Origin: Carallia brachiata | Lineage: Eukaryota; Streptophyta; Magnoliopsida; Malpighiales; Rhizophoraceae | Assembly (NCBI GenBank): GCA_021464245.1 | Contig: JADCRB010000001.1 | Location: 7,684,152-7,748,151, forward strand | Direction of reading: 5' to 3' | DNA length: 64,000 nucleotides | Part shown: positions 1 to 11,910 of the stretch, in pieces | How the letters are laid out: every line of letters begins with the position of its first letter | Numbering within the stretch: the stretch's first letter is position 1 | The notes under the pieces: generated by a model | Seen by the model: the letters and a program-made list of their open reading frames with translations, nothing else | What the model was told of the DNA's origin: nothing | Database searches by the model: none | Position numbers and translations under genes: made by a program

Positions 1-2569
1 GCATCAACTTCTGCAAAGTAAGCCTTCTGCTGCTCAATGAAATCTTGCGGCAAGTCATGGTTGGTATTATTGTTCGCAGCTTGTGTGTGGCACTGCTTCT
101 GCGATGTAACAGGAATTCAAAGTTCAGCTTGGTAACTGCTTATAAGGACTCTAACAGCAAGTAGTGAGAATGTATGAAATCATGAGAACAAATCAAATCT
201 AACCAAATACAAACTATTTTACACTTTAGCAAAGAAGCTGGAATGCAAGATCATAAAAACTGACTGCCAAGCTCTGTGCGTCTTGGTTGTACACATTGCA
301 AGAGTAGTTAAAACTTTAAAATTGGCTGGCTGCTGCGCCTTGGTACTCTTATAGGATATAACCCAAATTTCTCGGCAGTCTAGGGATTAACAAGAGCAAA
401 ATTATAGAGGTCACCACAAACTGGATTGTATACAATTTCTTCTCACACGTATTGCTAAACTAATGAAAATGATTTTCTCAATAAAGGTAAACACCGTGCT
501 AGACAGCTAAAGAACAAAAAGTGAAGTTAGAAGCTGCAATAATATCAAAAGATGGCCAAATGACGAGAAAACTAAATCCTCAAACCTTTTTTGGAGGTTC
601 TGTTGAGGACTTGGATGGACCGGAAACTGCATTGAATTGATCCCTACATTGGTGCAAGGGCAGGGGGCAAAAAAGAATATATCAATCAACTGAGTGGACT
701 GATATAAATGCCAGATTAGAATGTAAACTTTACATGAAGTTTAAGATCTTTGGCCATGGTCCATGATATATATGAGAAAAGAGCTATACACACTAGATAC
801 ATGAAACATGGAAATAAAATCAGAAAGGTACAGTGAATATTCCAAATATAAGCAGTAGATGCCATCACAACTGCCAAGTTGTCTTTGATTACAATGCCAG
901 GACATTTAAGGAGAACCAGACTCAAGATTTATCGATGATGAACATGCTAATAGGGAGTGAAATAAGCTGCCAAATGAGCAAAATTTCAACCCTTCTGGTC
1001 TTTAATCAATTTAACTTGTGTTTCGCAACATGAAAGGCACCCAATGGGTAGAAACCCCAAATACAATTTTCCAAAGATCATAAACAGTTCGTACATCGTA
1101 GGAATTGAACAAAACCAGCAGGCACTGATTCTCCATGCTGGCAGTGGAGTGATAATTCCAAGAACCATTACTAAGATAGAGAACACTTGCACAATGCATT
1201 TCACACTAAAATGCTCATCAATCTCCACATTTATACACCCTCTACGATATAATTGTTGCAGAGAAGAAAAAATAGCGAATGATATTTACCCAGTAAACTG
1301 TGAGTCAACTGCAGGTATACAAGTGGCAGGTGCAGCAATGGTTTTCCGTCTGCTCTTTCTTTTACCAGCCAACTTCCTTCGAGTATAAACAGAGCAGGGT
1401 TCGAATATTTCACGACTGGCAGTATCTGATGCAAATAAGACAGGCATTAGGTCGTCTAATCGCAACATAAACGAAGAAAATGTAAAGCACAGGGATCAGC
1501 AACTCAAAGCCAGGAACGCCGTCCATTATAACTAACATCTCACAAGTCACAAACCATGATACAGGCAAACCAATCACCAACATGAAAGATATATTTCCCC
1601 CCATGTCGTGAACCCCCAAAAGAGTTAAAACCAGAAATGAATACATAAGCATTGTAAACTTTTCTGTGGATGAAAGAAATATTAATCTATTCTTATAGAA
1701 TAACTAGGAACAAGAAGATTTTCATTCAACTCCTGGATTGGAGAACGCAAAAATTCATATATCCAAAATATTGCACCCATATGATACGGAGAGAAGCAAT
1801 TTCTACTACTTCAGCAATAACCAGAAGAGTAATTATTCGGTGAAAGAAAAACAACACAAAAAAAAAAAAAACGAAAAAACAAAATAAGAGACCCCAGAAG
1901 AGTGAATTAATCTCAGAAGAGCAAAAAACGGAAGAAACCCACCAGAAGAAAAATAATGATACATCGGATTTAAGCGGAAACAAAATAATTAACTCCATCG
2001 GCTACGCCAACAATTCCCAGAGAAGCGAAACCCAAGAGACGGAAAGAAAAACAAAAAGCAGATTAAAAAAGAAAATGATGCAGCAGAAATAATGGTAAAA
2101 TAAAACGAGCGATTGAGCAACAAATAAGAGCACACAGGATGCAAAACCCAAATTCTAAAACCTAAATCAACAAAGAAGAAGAAGACCCGAGATTCCCCCA
2201 ACTCCAATTGAAAAACCTACCCAAACTCCTAGTTTTAAACATCAATTAAAAGAAGAAGAAAAAAAAGAGGGGAAAAAAAAAGCTACCAGCAGGAGAAGAA
2301 GAAGTAATCGAACGAGAAGGCGTGGAAGAACAAGAGGGAACCAAAAGGGAACTAGGGTTTGAAGTAATGTTGCTGTTGGGGATAGAGCTACGGTCGACGG
2401 GCTTAGTTTTGGTTCTGGAACTGGAATTGGCTTCAGAATTCGGTAATTTTCGGATGGGAGAAGATAGAGAGGAAGAAGAAGATACTGATGATGAATGATT
2501 GGTGCAATCTGAGAGCGGCTTTCGGTTCCCTCGTCTAGCTCTATTATTGGTTTCCATATTTCTCATCAT
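1..2569 (-). CDS. Sororin-like cohesion protein, partial (3' end outside window)
   Basis: Minus-strand gene read from three blocks. Exon 1 (2569-2287) encodes a Ser-rich basic N-terminus with the motif RKPLSDCTN. It ends in phase 1 at a GT donor and joins perfectly to exon 2 (1425-1290), which carries EPCSVYTRRK followed by a Lys/Arg-rich stretch. A third block (98-1, running off the window) reads LPQDFIEQQKAYFAEVDA, resembling the conserved C-terminal region of plant sororin-like proteins. Sororin protects cohesin from WAPL during sister-chromatid cohesion in the nucleus. Exon 2 ends in phase 2 but the block at 98 starts in phase 0, so another exon or an indel between 99 and 1289 is not placed. 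The start could be the first Met (2569) or the Met at 2557. The family name rests on short motifs and on its position beside the BTB gene, as at Arabidopsis At3g56250/At3g56230 (from memory). Confidence 0.5.
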
Positions 2570-2804
2570 TCTCGCTGTTGCTGCTGCTTCTGCTTTACCA
2601 TTTCTCTTTTGCCCATCTCATCCGTTTTCTAGTTAGTAACTGAGAGTTACGACTGAGTGCACAGATAGAGAGTGTTTTTGTGTCGTCGTGCGTGTTGGCG
2701 GGAAAATTCCCGAGTCGGTGGCCTGTTGGGGAAAAGAGACTGGATTTCTCTTTTTTTTATTTTATTTTATTTATTTATTATTGAAACTCTCTAATATTCA
2801 GTTT

Positions 2805-2885
2805 ATTAAAATAATTAATCTGAATAGACCCGAGTATAGACCCAAGGGAGATAAAAATCTCCCAACAGATATTTAATATCGCAAC
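2805..2885 (+). repeat. Dispersed repeat fragment shared with 46,690-46,760
   Basis: The stretch containing AAAAATCTCCCAACAGATAT has a close copy at 46,740-46,765 in the same orientation. Both follow a region with 'GACCCGAG'/'GACTCGAG'-like words. I take both as pieces of one SINE-like family, the second copy being more complete. Confidence 0.4.
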
Positions 2886-3339
2886 ATTTTTAAAAATTAA
2901 ACTTAAAATTTCAAATTAAATAATAACAGACTTCTACTATTCCTGTCGCCCTCTATTAATAGAGTTTAATTTTTTTTTAACAAAAAAGGTCCGAGGGACA
3001 AGAAGAAAAAAATCTTGTACCGACAAACTACAACAAATTATGAGGTCATTAGACCCCAATAATATCCTACTATAATGTGGGCAATGTGCCATAACTCATT
3101 CCGTTATACCACGAAATTACCAAACGTTTTGGGCTGTAAAATTGCAGAGATTGAGCCCACCCATGTTCGTAGCTTAGACGGGTTTTCTTGTGGGCCAACA
3201 ACCTTTTTCTTTTTTTTTTTTTGTTTTCCTTAATAGCCCAATAAATCATGAGTTAATTGAGAGAGTAACTCTCCACAACGGTTGACATGTATAACAAAAA
3301 TAAAACATATAAAATAAAAGTACAAATTCTTGATCAATA

Positions 3340-3480
3340 GATGATCTTGACCCTGAAATGTAGCTCACGGACTTGGTCGGTCGGTTCAAGTCCGGGATTT
3401 ATTCCCTTACATGTGGAATTTGTTTATTTTACACTTTGTTTTTTCGATGTTGTATTTCTAAACACACACAAAAAAAAAGT
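3340..3480 (+). repeat. SINE-like fragment (tRNA-type A and B boxes)
   Basis: TAGCTCACGG resembles an RNA polymerase III A box and GGTTCAAGTCC is a near-perfect B box, about 20 bases apart, with an A-rich run at 3,469-3,478 downstream. No clear target duplication was found. A chance match is possible. Confidence 0.3.
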
Positions 3481-4698
3481 AATTTTTATTCGTATAAGCT
3501 TTACTTTGGTGGATTTTACATCTGTAAATCTTATGCTACAATAGATATAGATTCAACCATGCATAGATTGTATATAAAGATATTGTTAGCAATAGTTAGT
3601 ATTTATCCTTTTTTTTTACAGTCATTCATACGTATCAACCATTAATTGTTATCAACAATTATAAAAGAAAATGTTAAAAATGACTCTCTATAATAAATTC
3701 TTTATATATAATAATAATCAACAACCTATAAATTTGTCAAAGATAAAGATTAATTGAAGCTCTCTGGCTAATGTATACAAATAAAACAATAAGCATGCGA
3801 AAACACAGGACAGGACAGGCTGGCCTAGCAGAAATATTCTGTCGAGGTCGATGATGTTGATGAAGTGGTTACTTAAGATGAGACGTGCTGTTCAAAAGAT
3901 TACAAAAAGGGGTTAGCTAAGACGTGCTTGCCTCGCATACGTTGCCTGTTGTGAGGTTGGAAAGTTCCTTTCTTCTTCCTAACTATCAGATTCATTCCCA
4001 ACCAAATCTTTTTGTTTAAACTGTAAAGGGCCCTTCGTCCCTTTCTTTAAAATTCACTCCAAAAGATAGCGGCCGAACCAACTTTATGGCTTTCTTCCAT
4101 TGACAACGAGGCCCTCCCACACCCACCCTATCCACCCCCCTCAACACACTCCCTTAATTGGTTGTGCTTGTTTTGTTTCTTTTTTCTTTTGTCCTTTGGA
4201 ACTGATAGCCTAACAGGTCAAAATAGGGAATAACAGGAAAGAGATCTGAACTTCAAACACTAGATCTCGAGGTCATTATTTTCAATGATCTCATTTATTG
4301 TTAAGTACTCTTGTGTTTGTTTACATTCCTTCAATGAAGCTAAACTTAATATATGTGTGTTGGTTTTGTATGGTAATTTCAATCATATTAAAAAGTAGCA
4401 GGATCAAGACCTTTGAAATAATGAAAACGGATAGCAATCATTCTGGTCCCATTATAGAACTAATTAATTATGACAAAGTGGAAATTAAACAGCTACCTAT
4501 TTATAATTGTTTACGGAAAGTTGAACAGCTTAAAATGAATTGAGTTGAAACAGAGGCAACACCTTTTCTGCTTCTCTTTCTCCACTTTCTCCTACGATAC
4601 TGCCTCTTCTTAGCAATTAGCATCTCCTTTTCTGTTGTCTTTATATCTTGTTATTGAACGAGGGGGCCAGCCAGCCAGCAAGCTACAGATTAGGCAAA

Positions 4699-7006
4699 AT
4701 GGACTGCTCTCTTTGTAGCTCGATGCCTTTCATTCTAAGGCCTCCAAGAAACAACATATGCGCAGCATGCTACGAGGGAGCTAAAAGTGTTATTACATTG
4801 ATGAACAAGCTTGAAAGTGATGGGGGAACAGATAAATTCAATAATTCCATGGCTTCTTCGCCAAATCCGACTAAGGCAAGCTCTAGTTTCCACCTCTCTT
4901 CCACTACTAGCTTTTTTGGTTTGCATTATGTTAATTAAGTGAGGAGACATGAGATAACTATCTTTTGTAATTCTAATAACTAGTAACAATCTTCACTATA
5001 AAAAAAATATTATGTTAGATTATTTTTTTTAATTTAGTTGAATTGAGAGACAGAGAATTAATTATCAAAGTTTTACATACTTTGTGATAACTAGATCATT
5101 TTTAGCATTATGTTCAGTACGAACTACAACATTAACAACACAAGGATCATAATTGTCTAACAGACTATATTTTATAATTTTTTTTCTAGTTAATTGACAC
5201 AAATTAAAACTCGAATTTAAGATCTCCAGTATTTATTGACTTATTAAATATCGAGTAAACCTCTGTCATATTTTATACATTAATTACTTTAGTTGATCTA
5301 ATTAGTCCCTTTTCTTTTATAAGCCTCAGCCACTTGCAAATCTTCCAAAGTGGATAAATACTTTGAAGGATATGGAGGAGGAATTGAACGAGAAAATAAA
5401 TTTCCTGAGTGGCTTTGCCTCCTTATTCAGACAACAGATTCTCACCGATATACAACTCAAGCCTGGAAATGATGGACCTTCCTTATCTGCACACAGAGCT
5501 TTACTGGTGATCACCTCTCTCTCTCTCTCTCATTCTCAAGCCCATACAAACACTTCTATCTGTTTTATAATTCAGTGGCAAATGACAATTGTGTAGGAAT
5601 AATGAGTTTCATAAAACTGTGGGAATTCATGCAGCTTAGGCTGCATGTCACCTTATCTGCCAAAACAATTTTTTTTGGGCTCAAATAGGTGCACATATCT
5701 TCATACACACATAAATATAATAATTATTTTTGTATTGTATTAGCAAAAAAATTTTTTTAATAAAAAACTAAAACTTAGATGTAAATAAGTATCATTTTAA
5801 AACATAAAGTATAGACATTATATGAGATTTTTTTAAAAAAAAATTTTCCTTCAATTTTTTTTATGCAATACAATAATAATTATTATATTCATGTTTGTAC
5901 GAAAGTGTATACCTATCTTTTTTCCTTTTTTTTTCTTGTTTAATTGTGATGATGATATTTGATGAATAAATATACACAAATATAATTCTTAAAAATTTTA
6001 AAATAATTAAAATTTAATTTTCCATGTCAATAATATTATCCACTGAAACAACGATGGTAACTCTCACTAATCTTTAAGGCCTTAGGGCTTAGAGAGGGAG
6101 AGTTCAAAAATTTTTTTTTTAGGCAAAAGCCGCTAAGGCACCAAGCATTGGAGGCCAAAACTATATGTTGCTAGCTTTTTGGTGGCTGACCATATGAAGG
6201 GTATTTACAGAGGATTTTGCACTTCAATCCCACATAATTAGAGTACATGTACAAAAATCTAATAAATAGCAATCTTAGTTTCGTACTCATATATATATTA
6301 TATATGTGACTCAAAAGTAATAATAATTTTTCAATATAATTCCAACTTATCAATTTTAATATGTTGGCAATAAATATAAATTATACTTTGAAAAGTTTAG
6401 ATAAATTTAATTCCTATATATATATATATATATACCTATATATTCAATTATAATTAATAAATGCAGTTACCAATTGATATTCTTGGTACTTGACACAAAT
6501 AACCACTGATTTTCGTTCGATTATCAATGAAATATAAATGTGCAGGCAGCAAGATCAGAAATATTTAAGAACATGCTGGACTCGGATGGCTGCAAAGCTC
6601 CCGCAAATGACACCATAACTCTGCCGGAGTTAAACCATGAAGAGCTTGAGTCTCTTCTGGATTCCTGTACCGCGGGAGCTTGCCTGCAGAGAAGATGGAG
6701 AAGCACGTCTACTCACTGACCCTGGCAGCCGATAAATATCACATTCCCTACCTCCTGAAAGCCTGCGAACGACATATGCTTAGGTCCCTGGACTCCACAA
6801 CTGCTCTTGATGTCTTGGAGATATCACAAGTTTGTTCTAGCCAAGTACTTAAAGAGACTGCCTTGAATTTTGTTGTTAGGAACATGGAGGATATTGTTTT
6901 TACGCCTAAATACGAAGCTTTTGTACCTAGGAACCCCTATTTAGCTGTGCAAATCACAAGGGCGTTCTTGATGGACGCCAAAAATAAAAGGGTTGATGGA
7001 GATTGA
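4699..7006 (+). CDS. BTB/POZ domain protein (one frame break)
   Basis: Exon 1 starts at ATG 4699. Its first 24 residues hold two CxxC pairs (C3/C6 and C21/C24), which look like a small zinc-binding knuckle. The exon 1 donor is not resolved (between about 4,870 and 4,935). Exon 2 (5324-5506) carries the start of the BTB fold, with FRQQILTDIQLKPGNDGPS and AHRALL. Exon 3 (6546-7006) continues AARSEIFKNML and runs through the BTB core to a helical BACK-like tail ending RAFLMDAKNKR. BTB proteins of this type are usually CUL3 ubiquitin-ligase adaptors or dimerisation modules; that role is inferred from the family. Between 6658 and 6663 the frame slips by one: upstream reads ELESLL, downstream FLYRGSLPAEKM one base later, as if GGAATTC had lost one A. 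Syntenic with At3g56230 (from memory). Confidence 0.8.
5684..5916. mobile_element. MITE-like inverted repeat in BTB intron 2
   Basis: About 75 bases starting AATAGGTGCACATATC recur as the reverse complement at the other end (ending GTATACCTAT), sharing AATATAATAATTAT and TTGTATTG words. The element is about 230 bases, AT-rich, with no coding capacity. Its middle (AAAACTTAGATGTAAATA) resembles a segment near 55,775-55,840, suggesting a family with several copies. Ends and target duplication are not fixed exactly. Confidence 0.5.
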
Positions 7007-10000
7007 TCGCTGTTGAGAAATAGGGTAAAATGATCGAGTAATATTAAATAATTTTAAAGTAATTATACGTTTTCAATAATATCATTTAATAATTTATTTA
7101 TTTTTAATTTTTTTTAAATTTAATTGATTTATATCATTTTATAAATATTTTTAAGTTACTTAACTACGAAAATGAAATCCAATTACATACTAGTTAGTAA
7201 CTGAACTGTAACCCATTAATAGTAAAAATTGTCTTAAGTATGAAATTTGAATTTTTATCTGAATAAATTAATAAAAAAAAATCAGCTATCGGCCAGCCAG
7301 ACTCTCGATCGTTAGGAATTTTCCCTAAAGAGCCTGGCGTATTTTTAGATGGCAATGAAAACACGAGCCAACTGTTTAACAATTACCAAATTAATGGGAA
7401 ATCTATAAAACCGTCGGGATTCGAGGATTTCTTCAAGAAACTTGATTTATAAGTGGTAATTCAATAATAAATTGATGTGTTTTTAAGTTAACGGTTCAAA
7501 TTTGATTTTTTACGTTAGTATTTTCCTCTAACAAATGCTAGGCGGCTCTAATAAAGGGGCGTAAGTTGTAGAGCGGTGTCATAAATACGACTTAGTAATC
7601 GCAGTAATTTATAGTAGTAGATATATGCTTGGTCTTACTGGTTTTTGGATGGTAGGTTTGCCCTTTTTAGATAATTGAACGAGATATTGACAAATATGAG
7701 TTATTTTGGATTCAGCTTGTAAATTCGATAAGTTAAGTACTTGTGATGATTTTTTTTTTTAAAAAAAAAACTTGATCAGCAATTCAATCTAGGCGTACCA
7801 TCATTTTTAATTAATGATAAATGCATTTCATTTAGCTTTTTCGTTCGTTTAAATTCCTCTTGTGCAAAATGTGACTCCATTTTGTTTGTTAACATAACCC
7901 ATTAATTTTTTTAATGTAGTCAATTAGTTTGTTAATCTAAACCCATCATTTTTTTTTTTTTTTTGGGTTTACAAACCCATCAATTTTTTTCAGGCCACAA
8001 ATAAGCACTCAATTATTTTATTAATCTGGCCCATTAACTTCATTTAGGCCCACAAATGCAGATGTAAAGAATAATTTATAATTTTGTAACAAAAAATAAA
8101 GAATAAAATTAAAATTTAGCGGAGGGCAAAATGATAATTTCAGTGGGGGCTGTTTCCCACCACTGTACAGCATCGGCCGCTGCTCCCAAGGAAAACCTAG
8201 GATCGAAGCCTACAATCGTGCCACACCGACAAAGCTCGACACACCATCGCCACCTTGTTTTGTAAGAAAGACATTCAAATGTCTGTTAGCTTCGCCGAAA
8301 TCTTAGACCATCTAGCTCAGCTTCGCCGCCTCTGCTAACCCCATTACTTCTTCCTTTGCGTCGTCGCCAGAGCTGACTCCGTGGTGGACTTCCTTGGCCA
8401 TCAACCACAGCCACGTCATTTCAGGAGTGCCGAAAACCCCACCTGGCGACTTGGAGCAAGTGACGCCAGCGCCACCTGTGCCGTCGTTTATTCCCGCCGT
8501 GTCACCACAGAAACGACTGTACCTTGTTCTAAGTTCAGTTTCGATTTGTTTTTCATTTTCAATTTCTGTTTCTATCCTGATAATTTGGGGCTATAAGGTT
8601 AGATTTATTTTCATTTTGAGATGTTTTATCAGTAAGATTAGGACAGGCTGTAATTGATTGGGATTTAACGGTGTAAAGGGATTATCCGGGTAATCTCCCT
8701 CTACGCGGTTGTGGGCCGGTTCAGGAGCACCCAGGCATATTTCCAACCTCTCCTTGCTGTTTTAGTTGTCATTGCTATTTGCTGGGTTGGATTGCTTGGC
8801 TATTTGGCTAAATGCTTGGTGTTGCTCGTTGGCTGCTTACCTGCTTGTCGGCTCAATTCTTTGCCTGTCACTTGTTGTGCTTGTTATTTGTATCATGAGT
8901 TTGCTATGATCATTTGATCGTTTGTCCGTGTAACTTTGCCTTAACATTCTGTCAATGGTGGTTACGAGTAAAAGGTTATGCTTTAGACTTGATTGTGTCA
9001 TGGTGGAGTGGACCAATGATAATTACATGAATGGATGAGCAATTGCCTTGATGTGATAAACAGCAGAATGTTCATACTTATTTAGTCATTGATTCTCTCG
9101 GATACAATGAATATTGCTGCTACGTTTCAGTTTTTGTGTGTGCGTTTACAATTATCTCTTGATACTGTTTTGCGTGGTAGAGGGCTACTTAGGGTGCTAA
9201 ATCTTGATTGTAGGATGAGTAAATATCTAACTCGGATGTGGATTGAAATAATGACATTGGACCCTAAATCAATACCAGACTTGGCTTGTGGTTAGAATGG
9301 TTTATGGGGTTACTATTTGAGGTTACCACTGCAATTATGTATTTGTGTAGTATTTTTCTTGCAAGGGGATTGGGTCTAGTTGTGGGGATTTAGACAAGAA
9401 AGTAGTTATACAAATGTCCCAAGATGGCAGATGATGAAACCCTAGAGAGCATCTCTTTAAATCATTTTTTGAATTGCATCCCTTGCATTTTCTTAGTTAT
9501 ATATTAAGATTGACTTGCATTTGTAGCTGCGGCTCATGCATGATCAATGAAAATTTTTTTTTAAAAAAATTGTTTATTCAAATTTTGCAGTATGCATTTC
9601 ATTTAGGAAAAATTCAAAAATCAAAGGTATTACTTGTGCGATTTTCTTAGAATAGTTAGATATTCTATTGCGTATAGGGTCTGAAGCCATCCTCTTCATC
9701 TTTAGTCCTTTTCTTAGTTATTTTTAGTTAGTTTATTGTCCTTTAAATGTTTCTCTAATTTGTTTGTTTTGACTGTTGCCCTTCAAATAATTATGTAGTA
9801 CCCCGATTTTATGTTAATTTGGAATTCTAAAGTTTACCGTTTCAATAGGTAGTTTAGGGTGTCTAATTCTTTCCCTACCTACAAATTGATTTCTACATCC
9901 TTTTATTTTTGGTTTAGACTAGTGTTACTCGTTCTTTGGGTTTTCTTTATTTTTCCATTATCAAAAAAGTAAATTGGTGACTCAGTTGATTTTTCCTTGC

Positions 10001-10228
10001 AAATATTTAAAATTTATTTTTAATTGAAATTTTTATTTTTGGTCATGCCATAAGTAGGTAGCTACAGCTTGGTGACTCCACTAGGACATTTTTGAGCCCA
10101 TAAGCTCATTTCTTTTTCGCTAATTTGCTGTGCTGCCTGCTACCACCCTAGTGACTCCATCATGGAGAGTTAGAGCAATCGAAACCTCCAGAAAAGAGGG
10201 ACAGGAGGAGTGAAGGTTTTTTGAGACA
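7007..10228. other. Intergenic region with unexplained GC-richer segment
   Basis: 7,007-8,140 is AT-rich and shows nothing coding. 8,150-8,530 is distinctly richer in G and C and has codon-like texture, but its frames are short and broken and resemble no protein I know; it could be a 5' leader exon of the downstream ARM-like gene, a lncRNA or a gene remnant. 8,700-9,300 has further short frames without family resemblance. Near 10,068-10,090 the words CTTGGTGACTCCACTAGG recall leader sequences of plant retrotransposons, but no LTR pair or gag/pol remnant is visible. Confidence 0.4.
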
Positions 10229-10441
10229 ATGCGCTCCTTAGCAGCCCAGTTCCGTACTGTAAGGGTTTTGTTTCTTCATGCTTTGAAAACCTTAATTTAT
10301 TGAAATTACAAAACATTTCAGTTCTTTATATGTGAATGGTTTCTCTGCAAACAGAATTATAATTTTTTCACATGTGCAGTACCTTTCTCGTGGCAAACCT
10401 CGAAATTTGCAATTTCGCAATTTTTCATCTTATAATGGAAA

Positions 10442-10480
<39 letters not shown>

Positions 10481-11910
10481 CTTCCATATATCCACTGCCC
10501 TATTTTGTTTTTAAAGGAAAATATAGGTAAAAGACCAAAGTACCAAGGATATTATTTATTTTTGGAAAATATTGCATTGACTTGCAGACGAATTATCCAT
10601 TGAAGAAGAGGCTGAAAGGAAAATAGGATGGCTATTGAAACTGATCTTTGCTGGGACAGCTACGGCTATTGGTTATCAGTTCTTTCCATACATGGGTATG
10701 TCCAATCTACATTTGCTGCCATTTTTCTCTGGTTTGTGTTTTTTCCGTTATGTTAATTGAAGTGAAGGAAAAAGAGAAAAACCTCCTAATTGGCAATTAT
10801 GTTTTAACAAATCAGGAGATAATTTGATGCAACAGTCTGTAGCACTTTTGCGAGTGGAGGATCCCTTCTTTAAAAGGATGGGAGCTTCTAGATTGGCCCG
10901 TTTTGCCATAGATGGTAAGGCTGTTTCTTTTGATTGAATGGATAGAGCTCCCATGATAACAAAGAGATAAGTAGGCATGCTGTTTTGGTTTGAAGATCTG
11001 ACAAAATCGCTGTTCTTTTTGGTCTCTAATTGCCCGTGATTCCCCAAGATGAAAGAAGGATGAAAATAGTGGAGATGGGTGGGGGCCAAAAGTTGCTAAA
11101 GATGCTGGAGGCTGCTAAGGATGATCGCACCCGGAAAGCAGCTCTGAATGCTCTTGCTGCCCTTTCACGTTCAGGTCAAAACTCTGCCTCTGCAATCATT
11201 TTGTTTGTTTTCTCTTGTATTATGAATTATGGCACCTGCAATGCTTCTTTGAAATTAATAACGCTTCTTTGAATTTGATAATGCTTCTTCGAAGGCATAG
11301 CAAGCAACTTCTTTTCGGAGGTGTTGATGGAAAAGGTTGCTATGTTGTGTCTGTTCCAACTTGTGGAGACTAGTAATGCAGGGACCTTAAATTTTTTTTA
11401 AGGAGATTGGAATTCATGGACAATGGGGTTTGATATCATGAACATTAGTCTTTTTATTATATCAGATTGGCAATTTGATCAATTAGGATTGCATTATGAC
11501 TGTCATTCAAAAAGATTTGGGGTGTTTCTGTGAAAACCTGTGCTTACTTGTATGCAGTGATTCTTAAAAGTACATATGTTCTTCTTACAAATCCATATTG
11601 TTTATCCTGGTGAAGTCATATATCTAAAGTACCTTTTTCCTGGTATATTTGAGGATGGACCAAAGCCTTATCACATTAGTCAATTTACAATCTCTTGGTG
11701 TCGCTTCATACATTCATTTCTTTAGTTCTGCATTGTTGGTTTATTGTATGTGATGAAACTGTAGATGAAGCCGTCAGAGCTTTACATCGTGCTGGAGCAA
11801 TATCAGTCATCAAATCTACCCCAAATTCTGTTGAAGAAGCGGAGATTGAAAGACATAAATCAAGCTTGATAAAGAGATTTCAAGATCTAAGATATGATGG
11901 AACATCTTGA
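10229..11910 (+). CDS. ARM-repeat-like small membrane-anchored protein
   Basis: Six exons splice cleanly into a 190-residue protein: 10229-10258, 10380-10443, 10588-10695, 10816-10914, 11049-11174 and 11765-11910. Phases are 0,1,1,1,1 and no frame is broken. The N-terminus is basic and could be a mitochondrial or other targeting sequence. One hydrophobic segment (LLKLIFAGTATAIGYQFFPY) follows at about residues 44-63, then helical repeats with LLKMLEAAKDDRTRKAALNA and a final RALHRAGAISVIKS helix, typical of armadillo-like folds. Function is unknown; ARM repeats bind partner proteins. The intron 2 donor lies inside a CT microsatellite. It corresponds to At3g56210 by position (from memory). Confidence 0.8.
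10444..10474. repeat. (CT)n microsatellite at a splice donor
   Basis: Fifteen or so CT units follow directly on exon 2 of the ARM-like gene; the GT of the donor is the first T-containing step of the run, giving the weak donor AAAAG/GTCTCT. Confidence 0.85.

Larger units (their letters stand above)
2570..4698. other. Intergenic spacer between divergent sororin-like and BTB genes
   Basis: No gene seen. It holds the shared upstream region of two divergent genes, a dispersed repeat piece at about 2,805-2,885, and a SINE-like fragment near 3,340-3,480. The segment 4,060-4,150 is C-rich and 4,555-4,640 is CT-rich, which would suit a 5' leader of the BTB gene. Open frames here are short and have no recognisable protein similarity. 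Confidence 0.6.

Noticed and set aside
8711..8917. 68-codon hydrophobic plus-strand frame
   Set aside because: No family resemblance, no splice context, and composition typical of the surrounding spacer.
9780..10110. LTR retrotransposon leader
   Set aside because: Only a short GGTGACTCC-type word recalls retrotransposon leaders; no LTR pair or coding remnant.
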